DNA of 64,000 bases from Solidesulfovibrio aerotolerans (lineage in GTDB: Bacteria > Desulfobacterota > Desulfovibrionia > Desulfovibrionales > Desulfovibrionaceae). Position numbers and translations under genes: made by a program. A model generated the notes under the pieces. That model saw only the letters and a program-made list of their open reading frames with translations. It had not been told where the DNA came from and ran no database searches. Below are positions 44,139 to 52,973 of this stretch, piece after piece; the first letter of the stretch is position 1; every line of letters begins with the position of its first letter. The stretch spans positions 62,001-126,000 of the forward strand of contig NZ_WVUD01000007.1 in the NCBI RefSeq assembly GCF_009856865.1. Reading direction: 5' to 3'.

Positions 44139-45611
44139 TTACAGCTTGATGACGGAGTCGAATTTGCACTTGTCGTAGCAAGCGCCGCACTTGATGCACT
44201 TGGAGGCGTCAATGACATGCGGTTGCTTCTTGGTGCCGGTGATGCAATCCACCGGGCAGACCTTGGTGCACAGCGTACAGCCGGTGCACTTGGCCGCATC
44301 GATGGTGTAGGTCAACATGGCCGTGCAGACATGGGCCGGGCACTTTTTCTGGGTGACGTGCGCTTCGTACTCGCCCGCGAAGGTGTCCATGGTGGAGAGG
44401 ATCGGGTTGGGCATGGTCTGGCCCAGGCCGCACAGGGCCGTGTCCTTGATGGCCTCGCACAGGGACTTGAGCCGGGCCAGATCGGCGTGGGTGCCGTGGC
44501 CCTTGGTGATCTTGTCGAGGATTTCGTAAAGGCGCTTGGAACCGATGCGGCACGGGGTGCACTTGCCGCAGGTCTCGTCCATGGTGAAGTCGAGGAAGAA
44601 CTTGGCCACCGAGACCATGCAGTCGTCCTCGTCCATGACCACCATGCCGCCGGAGCCCATCATGGACTTGCGGGCAATGAGCGACTCGTAGTCAATGGCC
44701 ACGTCGAGGTCTTTGTGGGCCAGGGCGCCGCCGGAGGGACCGCCGGTCTGGACGGCCTTGAATTCCTTGCCGTCGGGGCAGCCGCCGCCGATGTCGAAGA
44801 TGACTTCGCGCAGCGGCGTGCCCATGGGCACTTCAACCAGACCGACGTTAACGATCTTGCCGGCCAGGGCGAACACCTTGGTGCCCTTGGAAGTGGCGGT
44901 GCCGATGGAGGAAAACCAGTCCGCGCCCTTTAAAATGATGGCCGGGATGTTGGCAAAGGTTTCGACGTTATTAACGATGGTGGGCTTGTTCCAATAGCCG
45001 GACTGGGCCGGGAAGGGCGGCTTGCTGACGGGTTCGCCGCGGTGGCCTTCCATGGAACGGATAAGGGCGGTTTCTTCGCCGCACACGAACGCGCCGGCAC
45101 CGTATTTGATCTCGATGTCGAAATCAAAACCCGAGCCGAAAATGTTCTTGCCGAGAAGGCCCATGGCCCGGGCGTCGTCGATGGCCAGGCGCAGGCGCTT
45201 AATCGCCAGGGGATATTCGGCCCGGATATAGACCGCGCCAAGGGTTGCGCCGATGGCGTAGCCGCCGATGGCCATGGCTTCGACCACGGAATGGGGGTCG
45301 CCTTCAAGGACGGCACGGTCCATGAATGCGCCCGGATCGCCTTCGTCGGCGTTGCAGACCATGTATTTCTGGTCGGCCTTGTTGGACAGGGCGATGCCCC
45401 ATTTGACGCCGGTGGGGAAGCCACCGCCGCCCCGCCCGCGCAGGCCGGATGTTTTGATGACTTCCACGACCTCGGCCGGGGTCATGGTGAGGACTTTGGC
45501 CAGGGCCTCGTAGCCCCGCAGGGCGATATAGTCGTCGAGGCTTTCAGGATCGATGAAACCGCAATTGCGGGTGGCGATCCGAAGCTGCTTTATTTGCGTC
45601 GTCGCTGCCAT
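44139..45611 (-). CDS. hndC: NADP-reducing hydrogenase subunit HndC
   Basis: 490 residues, NuoF-like. The FMN/NAD(P) domain shows GLRGRGGGGFPTG, CNADEGDPGAFMDR, GAGAFVCGEETALIRSMEG and the 4Fe-4S site CGKCTPCR. The C-terminus adds two ferredoxin motifs (CTGCTLCTKVCP, CIKCGACYDKC). It binds FMN and the pyridine nucleotide and is the presumed site of flavin bifurcation. It lies 20 bp after hndB and 18 bp before hndD. Confidence 0.96.
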   Translation of the reverse strand: MAATTQIKQLRIATRNCGFIDPESLDDYIALRGYEALAKVLTMTPAEVVEVIKTSGLRGRGGGGFPTGVKWGIALSNKADQKYMVCNADEGDPGAFMDRAVLEGDPHSVVEAMAIGGYAIGATLGAVYIRAEYPLAIKRLRLAIDDARAMGLLGKNIFGSGFDFDIEIKYGAGAFVCGEETALIRSMEGHRGEPVSKPPFPAQSGYWNKPTIVNNVETFANIPAIILKGADWFSSIGTATSKGTKVFALAGKIVNVGLVEVPMGTPLREVIFDIGGGCPDGKEFKAVQTGGPSGGALAHKDLDVAIDYESLIARKSMMGSGGMVVMDEDDCMVSVAKFFLDFTMDETCGKCTPCRIGSKRLYEILDKITKGHGTHADLARLKSLCEAIKDTALCGLGQTMPNPILSTMDTFAGEYEAHVTQKKCPAHVCTAMLTYTIDAAKCTGCTLCTKVCPVDCITGTKKQPHVIDASKCIKCGACYDKCKFDSVIKL

Positions 45612-45631
45612 GTGTCGTCTCCCGATGGGCG

Positions 45632-46012
45632 TTACAGAATCACGCGTTGGTAGGTGACGGGGATGATGCCTTCGACCGGTTCGCCATTCATGACGTACTC
45701 GGTCACAAGCTCACGGGCCTTGGCTTCGTCCACGCCGCCGAAGACCACGGGTTCCTTGCCGGGCAGGGTGATCTCCACGGTAGGTTCGGCGAAGCAGAAG
45801 GTCATGCAGCCGGACTGCATGAAATCAACGTTGGTCAGGCCGTTTACGGCCACTTCGTCCTGCATGGCCTCCAGGGCGACCTTGCCGCCGGCGGCGATGG
45901 AGCAGGTGGCCAGGGACACGTTGATCAGGACTTTGTTGGCGCGCGCCTTTTGGCGGGCGAGAATTTCTTCACGCTTGGCCCGCAGGGCGTCGAGGCTGGC
46001 GATGGTGCTCAT
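45632..46012 (-). CDS. hndB: NADP-reducing hydrogenase subunit HndB
   Basis: 126 residues from MSTIASLDALRAKREEIL; the longer frame is an artefact. It has a thioredoxin-like [2Fe-2S] fold with CSIAAGG, QSGCMTFC and PTVEI; four conserved Cys hold the cluster. It passes electrons between HndA/HndC and HndD. Confidence 0.95.
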   Translation of the reverse strand: MSTIASLDALRAKREEILARQKARANKVLINVSLATCSIAAGGKVALEAMQDEVAVNGLTNVDFMQSGCMTFCFAEPTVEITLPGKEPVVFGGVDEAKARELVTEYVMNGEPVEGIIPVTYQRVIL

Positions 46013-46046
46013 GGGCGCTCCTTGGCTGTCGAAACGGTGTGCGGTG

Positions 46047-46562
46047 CTAGAAGTCGGCCAGGATCTTTTTGACCTGGCCGGGGGTGACATTGCCGTAGAC
46101 CTTGTCGCCAACCATGACGATGGGGGCCAGGGCGCAGCCGCCGACGCAACGCAAAGTGTCGATGGAGAACTTGCCGTCCGGGGTGACATCACCGATGTCG
46201 ATTTTGAGCTGCTCTTTAAAGGCGTGGACCACCTTGTCCGCGCCTTTGACGAAGCAGGCCGTTCCCATGCAGATGGAGATGGGATGCTTGCCCTTGGGCA
46301 CCATGGTGAAAAAGGTGTAAAAGCTGACCACGCCGTAGACTTGCGCCAGCGGCACTTCCATGTGGTCGGCAACAAACTGCTGCACTTCGATGGGCAGATA
46401 GCCGAAAACGCTTTGGGCTTTGTGCAGCACCGTGACCAGATGCCCTTCTTTCTGGGGCAGGGCCTCGATGAACTGCACGACTTCCCGGTACAGCGGCTGC
46501 GGCAGCACGGCGTGTTCCGGCATCCGGCATTCGCCGACCATTTGACAAGTTGAAGTTTGCAT
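46047..46562 (-). CDS. hndA: NADP-reducing hydrogenase subunit HndA
   Basis: 171 residues, NuoE-like [2Fe-2S] protein: helix bundle EVVQFIEALPQKEGHLVTVL, YGVVSFYTFFTMVPKG, then ligands CMGTAC and CVGGCALAP. Start MQTSTCQMVGEC follows aaggagaggtg. It is the first gene of hndABCD. A palindrome about 130-150 bp upstream matches the Rex operator. Confidence 0.96.
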   Translation of the reverse strand: MQTSTCQMVGECRMPEHAVLPQPLYREVVQFIEALPQKEGHLVTVLHKAQSVFGYLPIEVQQFVADHMEVPLAQVYGVVSFYTFFTMVPKGKHPISICMGTACFVKGADKVVHAFKEQLKIDIGDVTPDGKFSIDTLRCVGGCALAPIVMVGDKVYGNVTPGQVKKILADF

Positions 46563-46694
46563 GCGGAAGCACCTCTCCTTGTGGGTTTTGAGGGTCCAAT
46601 ACCTGGAGCCTGTGTTGTCCCAGCCGCCGTGAGCAGGCGCAGCCTCTTGCGACGGCCAGGGCTCGTGGCCCGCTGAAGTTTCCATCCCTCAAGT

Positions 46695-46712
46695 TTGTGA
46701 TTAATTTCACAA
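46695..46712. promoter_or_regulatory. Candidate Rex (redox) operator upstream of hndA
   Basis: The 18-mer ttgtgattaatttcacaa has 6-bp perfect arms (7 bp including the outer T/A) and an AT-rich centre, matching the Rex consensus TTGTGA-N6-TCACAA seen in deltaproteobacteria. Position about 130-150 bp before the hndA start fits a promoter operator. A CRP/FNR-type regulator is the alternative because the half sites also fit TGTGA-N6-TCACA. Confidence 0.6.
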
Positions 46713-47175
46713 AATCGAGGGGATTACTGCCGATCATTTAATTGCCAGCTCTTTTCTCAGAGACAAGCTGGTCCTACGCACAGTCGGCTCCTCTTGAGCA
46801 ATAACCGGGCCAGTCAGTGATAGTGAGTAATTGCAAGTGGTTGTCTTTTAGTGCAGCGGAATCAGGCCTGTCCGGTGGGACGGGCTGGGGAACGGCGGGA
46901 GGACGGAAGTGGGTCAAAAATCGTAGGGGTGTTGAAAAATGACCGTATTTAAAGGGGTTGGAGCGGAAAAGACAAAGTGCGCTAGCTGCCGGCAAAAATT
47001 GGGTCAAAATGTTACCCCGTTTGCACCAGAAGGAAGCCCGCCGCCAGTCGCAGGCATATTGTCCGAGAATCGCAACATACGTAACACGTTTTCAAGAGGA
47101 GTGCATCCCCTTTTTCGGGCTGGCGGCATCGGCTGAGCAGGGTGAGGTTGGGGCGGGGCGTGGTCAGGCGTGGTC

Positions 47176-47212
47176 GGGCAAGCGCCCTGGCGCTGCGTCA
47201 GGGCGCTTGCCC
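47176..47212. repeat. Perfect 14-bp inverted repeat
   Basis: gggcaagcgccctg (47176-47189) pairs with cagggcgcttgccc (47199-47212) around a 9-nt loop. No T tract follows, so it is a stem of unknown role in the gap. Confidence 0.6.
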
Positions 47213-47595
47213 CAGGACCAGGAGAACGGCGTTTGATCTGATTGTGCAGGTCGCAACACGTGTGCGTTTGCCCCTGGGCCAGGGGAACGGCCCAGGCAGC
47301 GGGGCGTGTTGGGGGCGCATCCAGGGGGTGTCCGGGGGGCGGCCAGGGTGGTGGAGGACGGGTTGGTTCATACAAAAGGGGCTGCCCAGTGCCTGGGGAG
47401 CCCCTTCACAGCCAGGAAACCTCGGAAAATCATGCCACGAGGACTACTTCTGTCGTTTGGCTAGCGAAAAAGCGACAACACTGTCTGTTGCCTGCACATG
47501 ACGGTAAACGATTTCAAGTGTAGCTTTGTTGGCAACCTTGCAATCAAAAAAACCATCGGTATCGGCGGCGTACATATATTTTCCGTCAGGAGTGA

Positions 47596-48636
47596 TCATT
47601 CCCCGCCGGCGCATTCTGCCCGCAACTGGCCGCAGGCCGCGGCGATGTCGCCGCCCTTGCTCTTGCGGATCGTCGTCGTCAGCCCTTTGCTTTTCAAAAT
47701 CTCCTGGAAGGCCAGCACCCGCTCCATGGCCGGCGGCCCGTACGGCAAGCCCGGCGTGGCATTGTACACAATCAGATTCACCTTGGCCTTGACCCGGGAC
47801 AGCAACCGCACCAACTCCCGGGCGTTAGCGTCCGCATCATTGACCCCGGCCAACAGCAGATACTCAAACGTCAGCTTTTCCCGAGGCTTCAAGGGATATT
47901 GTGCCAAGATGTCTATGAGTTTGGAAAGCTCCAGCTTGGCCGCGCCCGGCATGATCTTCTCGCGCAACGCCTGGGTCGGCGCATGCAAGGAAATAGCCAG
48001 CGCGCACAACCCCATACGCCCCAAATCCAGCAGATGGCGCGCCACCCCGGCCGTGGACACCGTGATGCGCCGGCCGGACATGTCCAGCCCCTGCGGGTGA
48101 TGCAGCGCCTCCAAGGTCTTGACCAGATTGTCGTAATTTAAAAGCGGCTCGCCCATGCCCATGAAAACCAGATTGCGCAACGCCAGCACAGCGCCCTTGT
48201 CCAGCAGATACTGCCGGGCCACAAGCACCTGCCCGAGCATCTCGCCGGAGGTCATGTTGCGGCGAAACCCGAGCATGCCCGTGGCGCAAAAGCCGCACCC
48301 CATGGCGCAGCCCACCTGGGTCGACAAGCACGCGGTGAAATGATCCTTCTCCGGAATGATCACACACTCCACCCGTTCGCCGTCAGTCAGCTCCAGCAAA
48401 AATTTCACCGTGCCGTCGCGGCTTTCCCGCACCTCGGCAACCGCAGGCCAGGCAATCACCGCCACCTCGGCCAGCCGCGTGCGCAACGCCTTGGATACGT
48501 CCGTCATGGTCGCTACGTCGCGGCAACTCTTCTGCCACAGCCACTGCCAGACCTGCCTGGCCCGGTAGGGCGGCTCGCCCAGCGAAACGATAAGCGACTC
48601 AAGTTCGTGGAAGGTCAGATCGAGCAGATTGGTCAT
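47596..48636 (-). CDS. rlmN: 23S rRNA (adenine-2503-C2)-methyltransferase
   Basis: 346 residues. Radical SAM site CAMGCGFCATGMLGFRRN near 112-129, MGMGEPLLNYDN, ITVSTAGVARHLLDLG and LAISLHAPTQALREKIMP, typical of RlmN. It methylates A2503 in 23S rRNA and A37 in some tRNAs. Starts MTNLLDLTFHELESLI. Confidence 0.96.
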   Translation of the reverse strand: MTNLLDLTFHELESLIVSLGEPPYRARQVWQWLWQKSCRDVATMTDVSKALRTRLAEVAVIAWPAVAEVRESRDGTVKFLLELTDGERVECVIIPEKDHFTACLSTQVGCAMGCGFCATGMLGFRRNMTSGEMLGQVLVARQYLLDKGAVLALRNLVFMGMGEPLLNYDNLVKTLEALHHPQGLDMSGRRITVSTAGVARHLLDLGRMGLCALAISLHAPTQALREKIMPGAAKLELSKLIDILAQYPLKPREKLTFEYLLLAGVNDADANARELVRLLSRVKAKVNLIVYNATPGLPYGPPAMERVLAFQEILKSKGLTTTIRKSKGGDIAAACGQLRAECAGGE

Positions 48637-48667
48637 GGTCGTGCGTACCTGTATGGGAAGGAGCGAA

Positions 48668-49045
48668 GACGAATCGGGGCTTTGCCCCGAACCCCACCGG
48701 GGGGATGATCCCCCCGGACCCCCCGACGGGGGAGGCGGGCGGCAGTGCTGCGGCGGTGGCGGGGTTCCGACGTTGGGTCGGCAATTTGGCCCGGCGGCGT
48801 AATCCGCTGCGCGGCTTCCACCGCCGGGCCAAATTGCCGACCCAAGGGGCGCCAGCGGCGAAGCGCCGCATTGAAAACCAAACAGCCGTGCAAAAAATCG
48901 TTAACCAAGGGGCCGGAAACTTTATTGTTTGGTGGGCGATGGGGGCGGCTGGCTTTGCAGCCGCCCCCATCGCCCACCAAACAGGAAAGGGGTCCGGGGG
49001 GCTTAGCCCCCCGGTGGGGTTCGGGGCAAAGCCCCGATTCCTCTT
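48668..49045. repeat. Nested inverted-repeat cassette
   Basis: Outer arms of about 50 bp (gaatcggggctttgcccc near 48670, its inverse near 49030) contain the palindrome family core. Inside are two perfect stems: a 25-bp arm at 48773-48797 with 48821-48845, and a 24-bp arm at 48927-48950 with 48959-48982. No transposase and no ORF. It lies between rlmN and the HD-domain gene. Confidence 0.85.
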
Positions 49046-49057
49046 ATTCTTCTTGCC

Positions 49058-50380
49058 CTAATGTAACCCTTGCTTGGCCCAGTATTGGCGTACGAAGTGT
49101 TCGGCGTCGGTGCGGTTGGTGACGTCGCCGGCGATTTGGGCCTTGAGCAGTGCGTCGCGGATAAGTCCCACGGCCGGGCCGGGTTTGAGCACCAGCAGTT
49201 GCATGATCTGGGCACCGTTTAAAAGTGGCTCGAGCATTTCTTCGGGCGTATCGGTGCGCTCGAGCATTTTCATGTTGTGGTTGAATTCTTTGTAGGTGCC
49301 GTTGACCGATTTGATATCGGCCCGGGCCATTTCGATCAGGCGGGGGTATTGATCCAGCGCCTTGAAGCGGCGGATGCCCCGGTCGGTGAGCATGAAATGG
49401 AAGCGCATGTGGCCGCGCACGAGGTTGCACATGAGATCGACTTCGTCGGGCGGGAAGCCCAGGCGGGCCAGTATCTTGCGGGTGACTTTCGAGCCGACCT
49501 GATGGTGCTGGAAGAAATGGAGTTCACCGGCGGCGTACTGGGCGGTGTGGAGCTTGCCCACGTCGTGGAACAGGCAGGCCAGGGTACCGTACCAGTCATA
49601 CGGCAGTTCTTCGGGGTAGTGGCGCATGACGGCCAGGGTCTGCTCGAAGAGGGTGTATTCCACGCCGTCGTCGGTCTTGATCTTGATGCGGGCCAGGGTG
49701 GCGACTTCGGGCAGAAACCAGTGCAGGATCATGGTGTCGTAGAGGCGCTCCACGAAATCGGCCATGTTTTCGGCTTCGACCTTGCGCCATTCGTCCATGA
49801 CGTCCTTAACCGACACGTAGTCGAGGATGCGCCGCGAAGCCCGCAGGATGGCCATGAGCGTGTTGGCTTCCACGGGGATATTGTAGTTGGCGGAAAACCG
49901 CAGCGCCCGCACGGCCCGCAGATAGTTTTGGCGGATGGCCTCGTCGGGAATGCCGATCAGGCGCACTTCACCGCTGGACAGATCGGCAAAACCGTCGTGG
50001 TCGTCGGCCTGGTGCGGCAGATAGGGGCTGGCCTGATGGGCCGGGAGCAGGCCCTTGCGGTCCAGGCAGCGGATGAGCCGCGTGGTGAGCCGGGCGACGG
50101 ATTCCTCGGGATGCGAGGCATCGGCGGTGTCGGCCGGGTAGAAATTGAGCAGGGTATCGCCGTGGCGAAGCCGCGCAAAGGCACCATCGGCGGCACTGAC
50201 CTCGGATTCGGGAAACAGCTTTTGCAATTCCAGAAGCGGCGCGTCGGTGGCCAGATCGAGTTCGGGCGCAGCCGGGTCCAGGGCTTTTTCCTGGAGCACG
50301 GCATTGATGACGTAGGCGTCGTAGCCGTTGCGCATGATCGTCTTGCAAATGGCAGTGGCGTCCTTGAAGGGTTGCGCCAT
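49058..50380 (-). CDS. HD-domain protein with degenerate CCA-adding-type head
   Basis: 440 residues from MAQPFKDATAICKTIM. The N-terminus echoes poly(A) polymerase/CCA enzymes (NGYDAYVINAVLQEKAL ... ELDLATDA), and IGIPDEAIRQNYLRAVRALRFSANYNI matches their neck region, but the catalytic GG and the paired Asp are not evident. The C-terminal half has an HD domain (LACLFHDVGKLHT). Probably a phosphohydrolase on a dead nucleotidyltransferase scaffold (inference). A full CCA enzyme is not ruled out without alignment. Confidence 0.75.
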   Translation of the reverse strand: MAQPFKDATAICKTIMRNGYDAYVINAVLQEKALDPAAPELDLATDAPLLELQKLFPESEVSAADGAFARLRHGDTLLNFYPADTADASHPEESVARLTTRLIRCLDRKGLLPAHQASPYLPHQADDHDGFADLSSGEVRLIGIPDEAIRQNYLRAVRALRFSANYNIPVEANTLMAILRASRRILDYVSVKDVMDEWRKVEAENMADFVERLYDTMILHWFLPEVATLARIKIKTDDGVEYTLFEQTLAVMRHYPEELPYDWYGTLACLFHDVGKLHTAQYAAGELHFFQHHQVGSKVTRKILARLGFPPDEVDLMCNLVRGHMRFHFMLTDRGIRRFKALDQYPRLIEMARADIKSVNGTYKEFNHNMKMLERTDTPEEMLEPLLNGAQIMQLLVLKPGPAVGLIRDALLKAQIAGDVTNRTDAEHFVRQYWAKQGLH

Positions 50381-50423
50381 GGGGGGAAACCTCCGGATGC
50401 GGCGTTTGGTGTCGGGGGTGTGG

Positions 50424-51722
50424 TTAGAAAGCTGCGGGCCGGGCCAGTTCGTGGACGATGTGTCCGCCAACGACGGTGAGCAGCACCCGGCCGGTCAGGG
50501 ACTGGCCCAAAAGCGGGGTGTTCTTGCCCTTGGAGCGCAGGGTTTCGGTGGTAACGACCCAGGATTCCTCCGGGTCGAAGAGACAGAAATCGGCCGGGTC
50601 GCCCGGGGCGAAGCGGCAATGGGGCAGCTTGAAAATTTCGGCCGGCCGCCAGGCAAAGCGCAGGGCAATGTCTTGGGGCGTGAGTTGGCCCATACGCACC
50701 AGCTCCCACAGGCTGGCCAGGGCGGTATCCAGGCCGGTGATGCCGTTTTTGGCTTCCTCGAAGGGGGTTTCCTTTTCGTGGGCGGCATGGGGGGCATGGT
50801 CTGTGGCCAGGATGTCGATGACCCCTTCGCGCAGGGCCTGGGCCAGCGCCAGACGGTCGTCGTCGGTGCGCAGCGGCGGGTTGACCTTGGCCATGGTGTC
50901 GTAGCCGAACAGGGCGGCATCGGTCATGAGCAGATAATGCGGGCAGGTCTCGGCCGTGACCGGCGCACCCCGGCGTTTGGCGTCGGCAATGAGTTCCACG
51001 GCCCGGCGGCAGCTGACGTGGGCCAGATGCACCGGGGCGTTTAAATATTCGGCCAAAAGGATATCGCGGGCCACTTGCAAGGCTTCGGCCACGTCGGGCT
51101 GGCCGCGAAGGCCCAGGCGCGCGCTCATGGCTCCTTCGTTGGCACCGGTTCCCTTGCCCATGTACGGGTCTTCGCAGTGGTCGATGACCGGGGCCAGATC
51201 CGCGGCGTATTCCAGGGCGTGGCGAAAGAGGTCGGTGTCGGCCACCGGTTCGCCGTCGTTGGAAAAGGCCACGCAGCCGGCGGCGAGCAGCTCTTCCATG
51301 GGCGCGAGCTGTTTGCCGGCCAGTCCCAGGGTCAGCGCGCCCACCGGGAAAAGGCGCGGCCCATGGGGCCAGGCCTCGGCGGCCCGGCGCAGCATAAGCC
51401 GGGTCACGGCCGCGTTGTCATTGACCGGCTCGGTGTTGGCCATGCACATGATATTGGAAAACCCGCCCCCGGCCGCAGCAGCCAGACCCGAAGCGATGTC
51501 TTCCTTCCATTCCTGGCCCGGTTCGCGCAGATGGGTATGGGCGTCGGTCATGGCCGGCATGAGGAGCTGGCCCCGGCCATCGATCACCCGGGCGTCGGGA
51601 AAGGCAGCGGCGGGGTCGTGGGGCAAAAGCTCCAGGACGCAGCCAGCGGCGCAGAGAAGCGTCCACAGGCCGTCGCGGCCGGGAACGGCGACGTTGGCAA
51701 CGACGAGATCCGGTGACGTCAT
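50424..51722 (-). CDS. pyrC: Dihydroorotase
   Basis: 432 residues from [18 protein letters not shown] shares bases with the pyrB stop (ATGA). Metal motif [20 protein letters not shown]-like [15 protein letters not shown], and [32 protein letters not shown]. It closes carbamoyl aspartate to dihydroorotate. Class I architecture, often complexed with aspartate transcarbamylase. Confidence 0.95.
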   Translation of the reverse strand: MTSPDLVVANVAVPGRDGLWTLLCAAGCVLELLPHDPAAAFPDARVIDGRGQLLMPAMTDAHTHLREPGQEWKEDIASGLAAAAGGGFSNIMCMANTEPVNDNAAVTRLMLRRAAEAWPHGPRLFPVGALTLGLAGKQLAPMEELLAAGCVAFSNDGEPVADTDLFRHALEYAADLAPVIDHCEDPYMGKGTGANEGAMSARLGLRGQPDVAEALQVARDILLAEYLNAPVHLAHVSCRRAVELIADAKRRGAPVTAETCPHYLLMTDAALFGYDTMAKVNPPLRTDDDRLALAQALREGVIDILATDHAPHAAHEKETPFEEAKNGITGLDTALASLWELVRMGQLTPQDIALRFAWRPAEIFKLPHCRFAPGDPADFCLFDPEESWVVTTETLRSKGKNTPLLGQSLTGRVLLTVVGGHIVHELARPAAF

Positions 51723-52660
51723 GCCGCCCCCCCTTCTTCCTTGCGGGTAATGTGGAGATAGAGCAGCGCCATGCGCACGGCCACGCCCGAGGCCACCTGG
51801 TCGAGAATGAGCGAATTGCCGGCATCGGCCAGATCCGAGGCGATTTCCACGCCCCGGTTGATGGGGCCGGGGTGCATGACCTTGACGTCGGGGGAGGCCA
51901 GGGCCAGCCGGTCCTTGGTCAGGCAAAAACGCCGGGCGTATTCGCGCAGTTCCGGCAAAAGGCCCGCTTCCTGGCGTTCGAGTTGCAGGCGCAGGCACAT
52001 GACGGCATCGGCCCCGTCAAGGGCCGGTTCCAGTTCGTGATAGACCCGGGCACCCAGGGCCTTGGCGTCTTTGGGCAAAAGGGTCCGGGGCGCGCACAGG
52101 CGCACCGTGGCCCCGAGCATGGTCAGCAGCCGGACATTGGAGCGGGCCACCCGGGAATGGGCCACATCGCCAAGGATGACGACCGTTTTGCCAACAATGT
52201 CGTCGCCCCAGACGCCGCGCAGGGTGAAAAGATCGAGCAGGGCCTGGGTGGGGTGGGCGTGCCAGCCGTCGCCGGCGTTTATAACGGCGCAGGACACCCG
52301 CCGGGCTACGAAATCGGCCGCACCGGAAGCCGAGTGGCGCATGACGATGGCATCGGGGTTCATGGCTTGAAGGGTCAGCACCGTGTCTTTGAGCGTCTCG
52401 CCTTTTTGCAGGGAGCTGCCGGTCTTGGCCAGACCGAAGGTATCGGCAGACAGGCGCTTGCCGGCGATGTCAAAGGAGGTTTTGGTGCGGGTGCTGGGTT
52501 CGGCGAAAAACAGCACGACGCTTTTGCCTTTGAGGGTCGGCACCTTCTTGACGGGCCGGGAGTTGATTTCCCGGAAGGAGGCGGCGGTACGCATGACCAC
52601 GTCCACGTCTTCCCGGGAAAGCTGCGACACGTCGAGAAGATCCTTGTGGGGCCAGTTCAT
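51719..52660 (-). CDS. pyrB: Aspartate carbamoyltransferase catalytic chain
   Basis: 313 residues. Carbamoyl phosphate site [23 protein letters not shown] and [18 protein letters not shown]. Second step of pyrimidine synthesis. Start [15 protein letters not shown]. No pyrI seen. Coupled to pyrC, as is common. Confidence 0.96.
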   Translation of the reverse strand: MNWPHKDLLDVSQLSREDVDVVMRTAASFREINSRPVKKVPTLKGKSVVLFFAEPSTRTKTSFDIAGKRLSADTFGLAKTGSSLQKGETLKDTVLTLQAMNPDAIVMRHSASGAADFVARRVSCAVINAGDGWHAHPTQALLDLFTLRGVWGDDIVGKTVVILGDVAHSRVARSNVRLLTMLGATVRLCAPRTLLPKDAKALGARVYHELEPALDGADAVMCLRLQLERQEAGLLPELREYARRFCLTKDRLALASPDVKVMHPGPINRGVEIASDLADAGNSLILDQVASGVAVRMALLYLHITRKEEGGAA

Positions 52661-52973
52661 GAGGCATCCTCGGAGGAGCGTTTTTGCCGCGCTTCCAGGC
52701 GCGTAAGCCGAACGATATTTTCATAACCTCCGGGCGGCGTCAATGCAGGGCTGGCCGGTTCTTTGCGTCCCCCGCGCCCTGGCTGGCGCGCCGCTGCGTG
52801 GGCGGCAACGGTTTTGGGGGAGCGCACGTCCCCCGCGCCCTTGCGGACGCAACGTTCGACGGGGCCGGCGTTCGGTGCGAGCGGCGCATGACCCCGCGAC
52901 CCGTAGACGCGACAGGTCGAGGTTGTGCCGCCACAACCTCGTTTCCTTACTCGCCTTCGTCCTGTCGCGGCGC
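52661..52973. other. GC-rich gap with pyrB leader
   Basis: 313 bp without a supported gene. The pyrB leader lies at 52661-52740, including a good ggaggttatg start at 52724 that opens a frame overlapping pyrB. A 9-bp hairpin, gaggttgtg (52919-52927) with cacaacctc (52932-52940), may end the DUF3553 gene. Confidence 0.4.

Larger units (their letters stand above)
46563..47595. other. Long intergenic region upstream of hndA
   Basis: About 1.0 kb with no supported gene. It holds the hnd leader and presumed promoter (46563-46760), the Rex-like site, a 14-bp hairpin at 47176-47212, and GC-rich, palindrome-bearing DNA to the rlmN stop. A 65-codon frame at 46939-47136 lacks any support. Confidence 0.5.

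Noticed and set aside
42363-46562. hnd genes as respiratory complex I fragment
   Set aside because: HndA and HndC resemble NuoE and NuoF, but HndD has all three H-cluster motifs and the gene order is that of the NADP-reducing hydrogenase.
46694-46713. CRP/FNR site as the preferred reading of the hnd palindrome
   Set aside because: The half sites fit, but the 18-bp length and AT-rich centre match Rex better, and hnd function is redox-linked. CRP-type remains an alternative.
46939-47136. 65-codon frame starting MTVFKGVGAEKTKC
   Set aside because: No convincing Shine-Dalgarno, no recognisable domain and an abrupt GC-rich end; not enough to call a gene.
48668-49045. Insertion sequence
   Set aside because: It has inverted repeats but no transposase or space for one, and no visible target-site duplication.
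52740-52934. Short frame in the gap before pyrB
   Set aside because: It is GC-rich and low-complexity, and it lacks an RBS.
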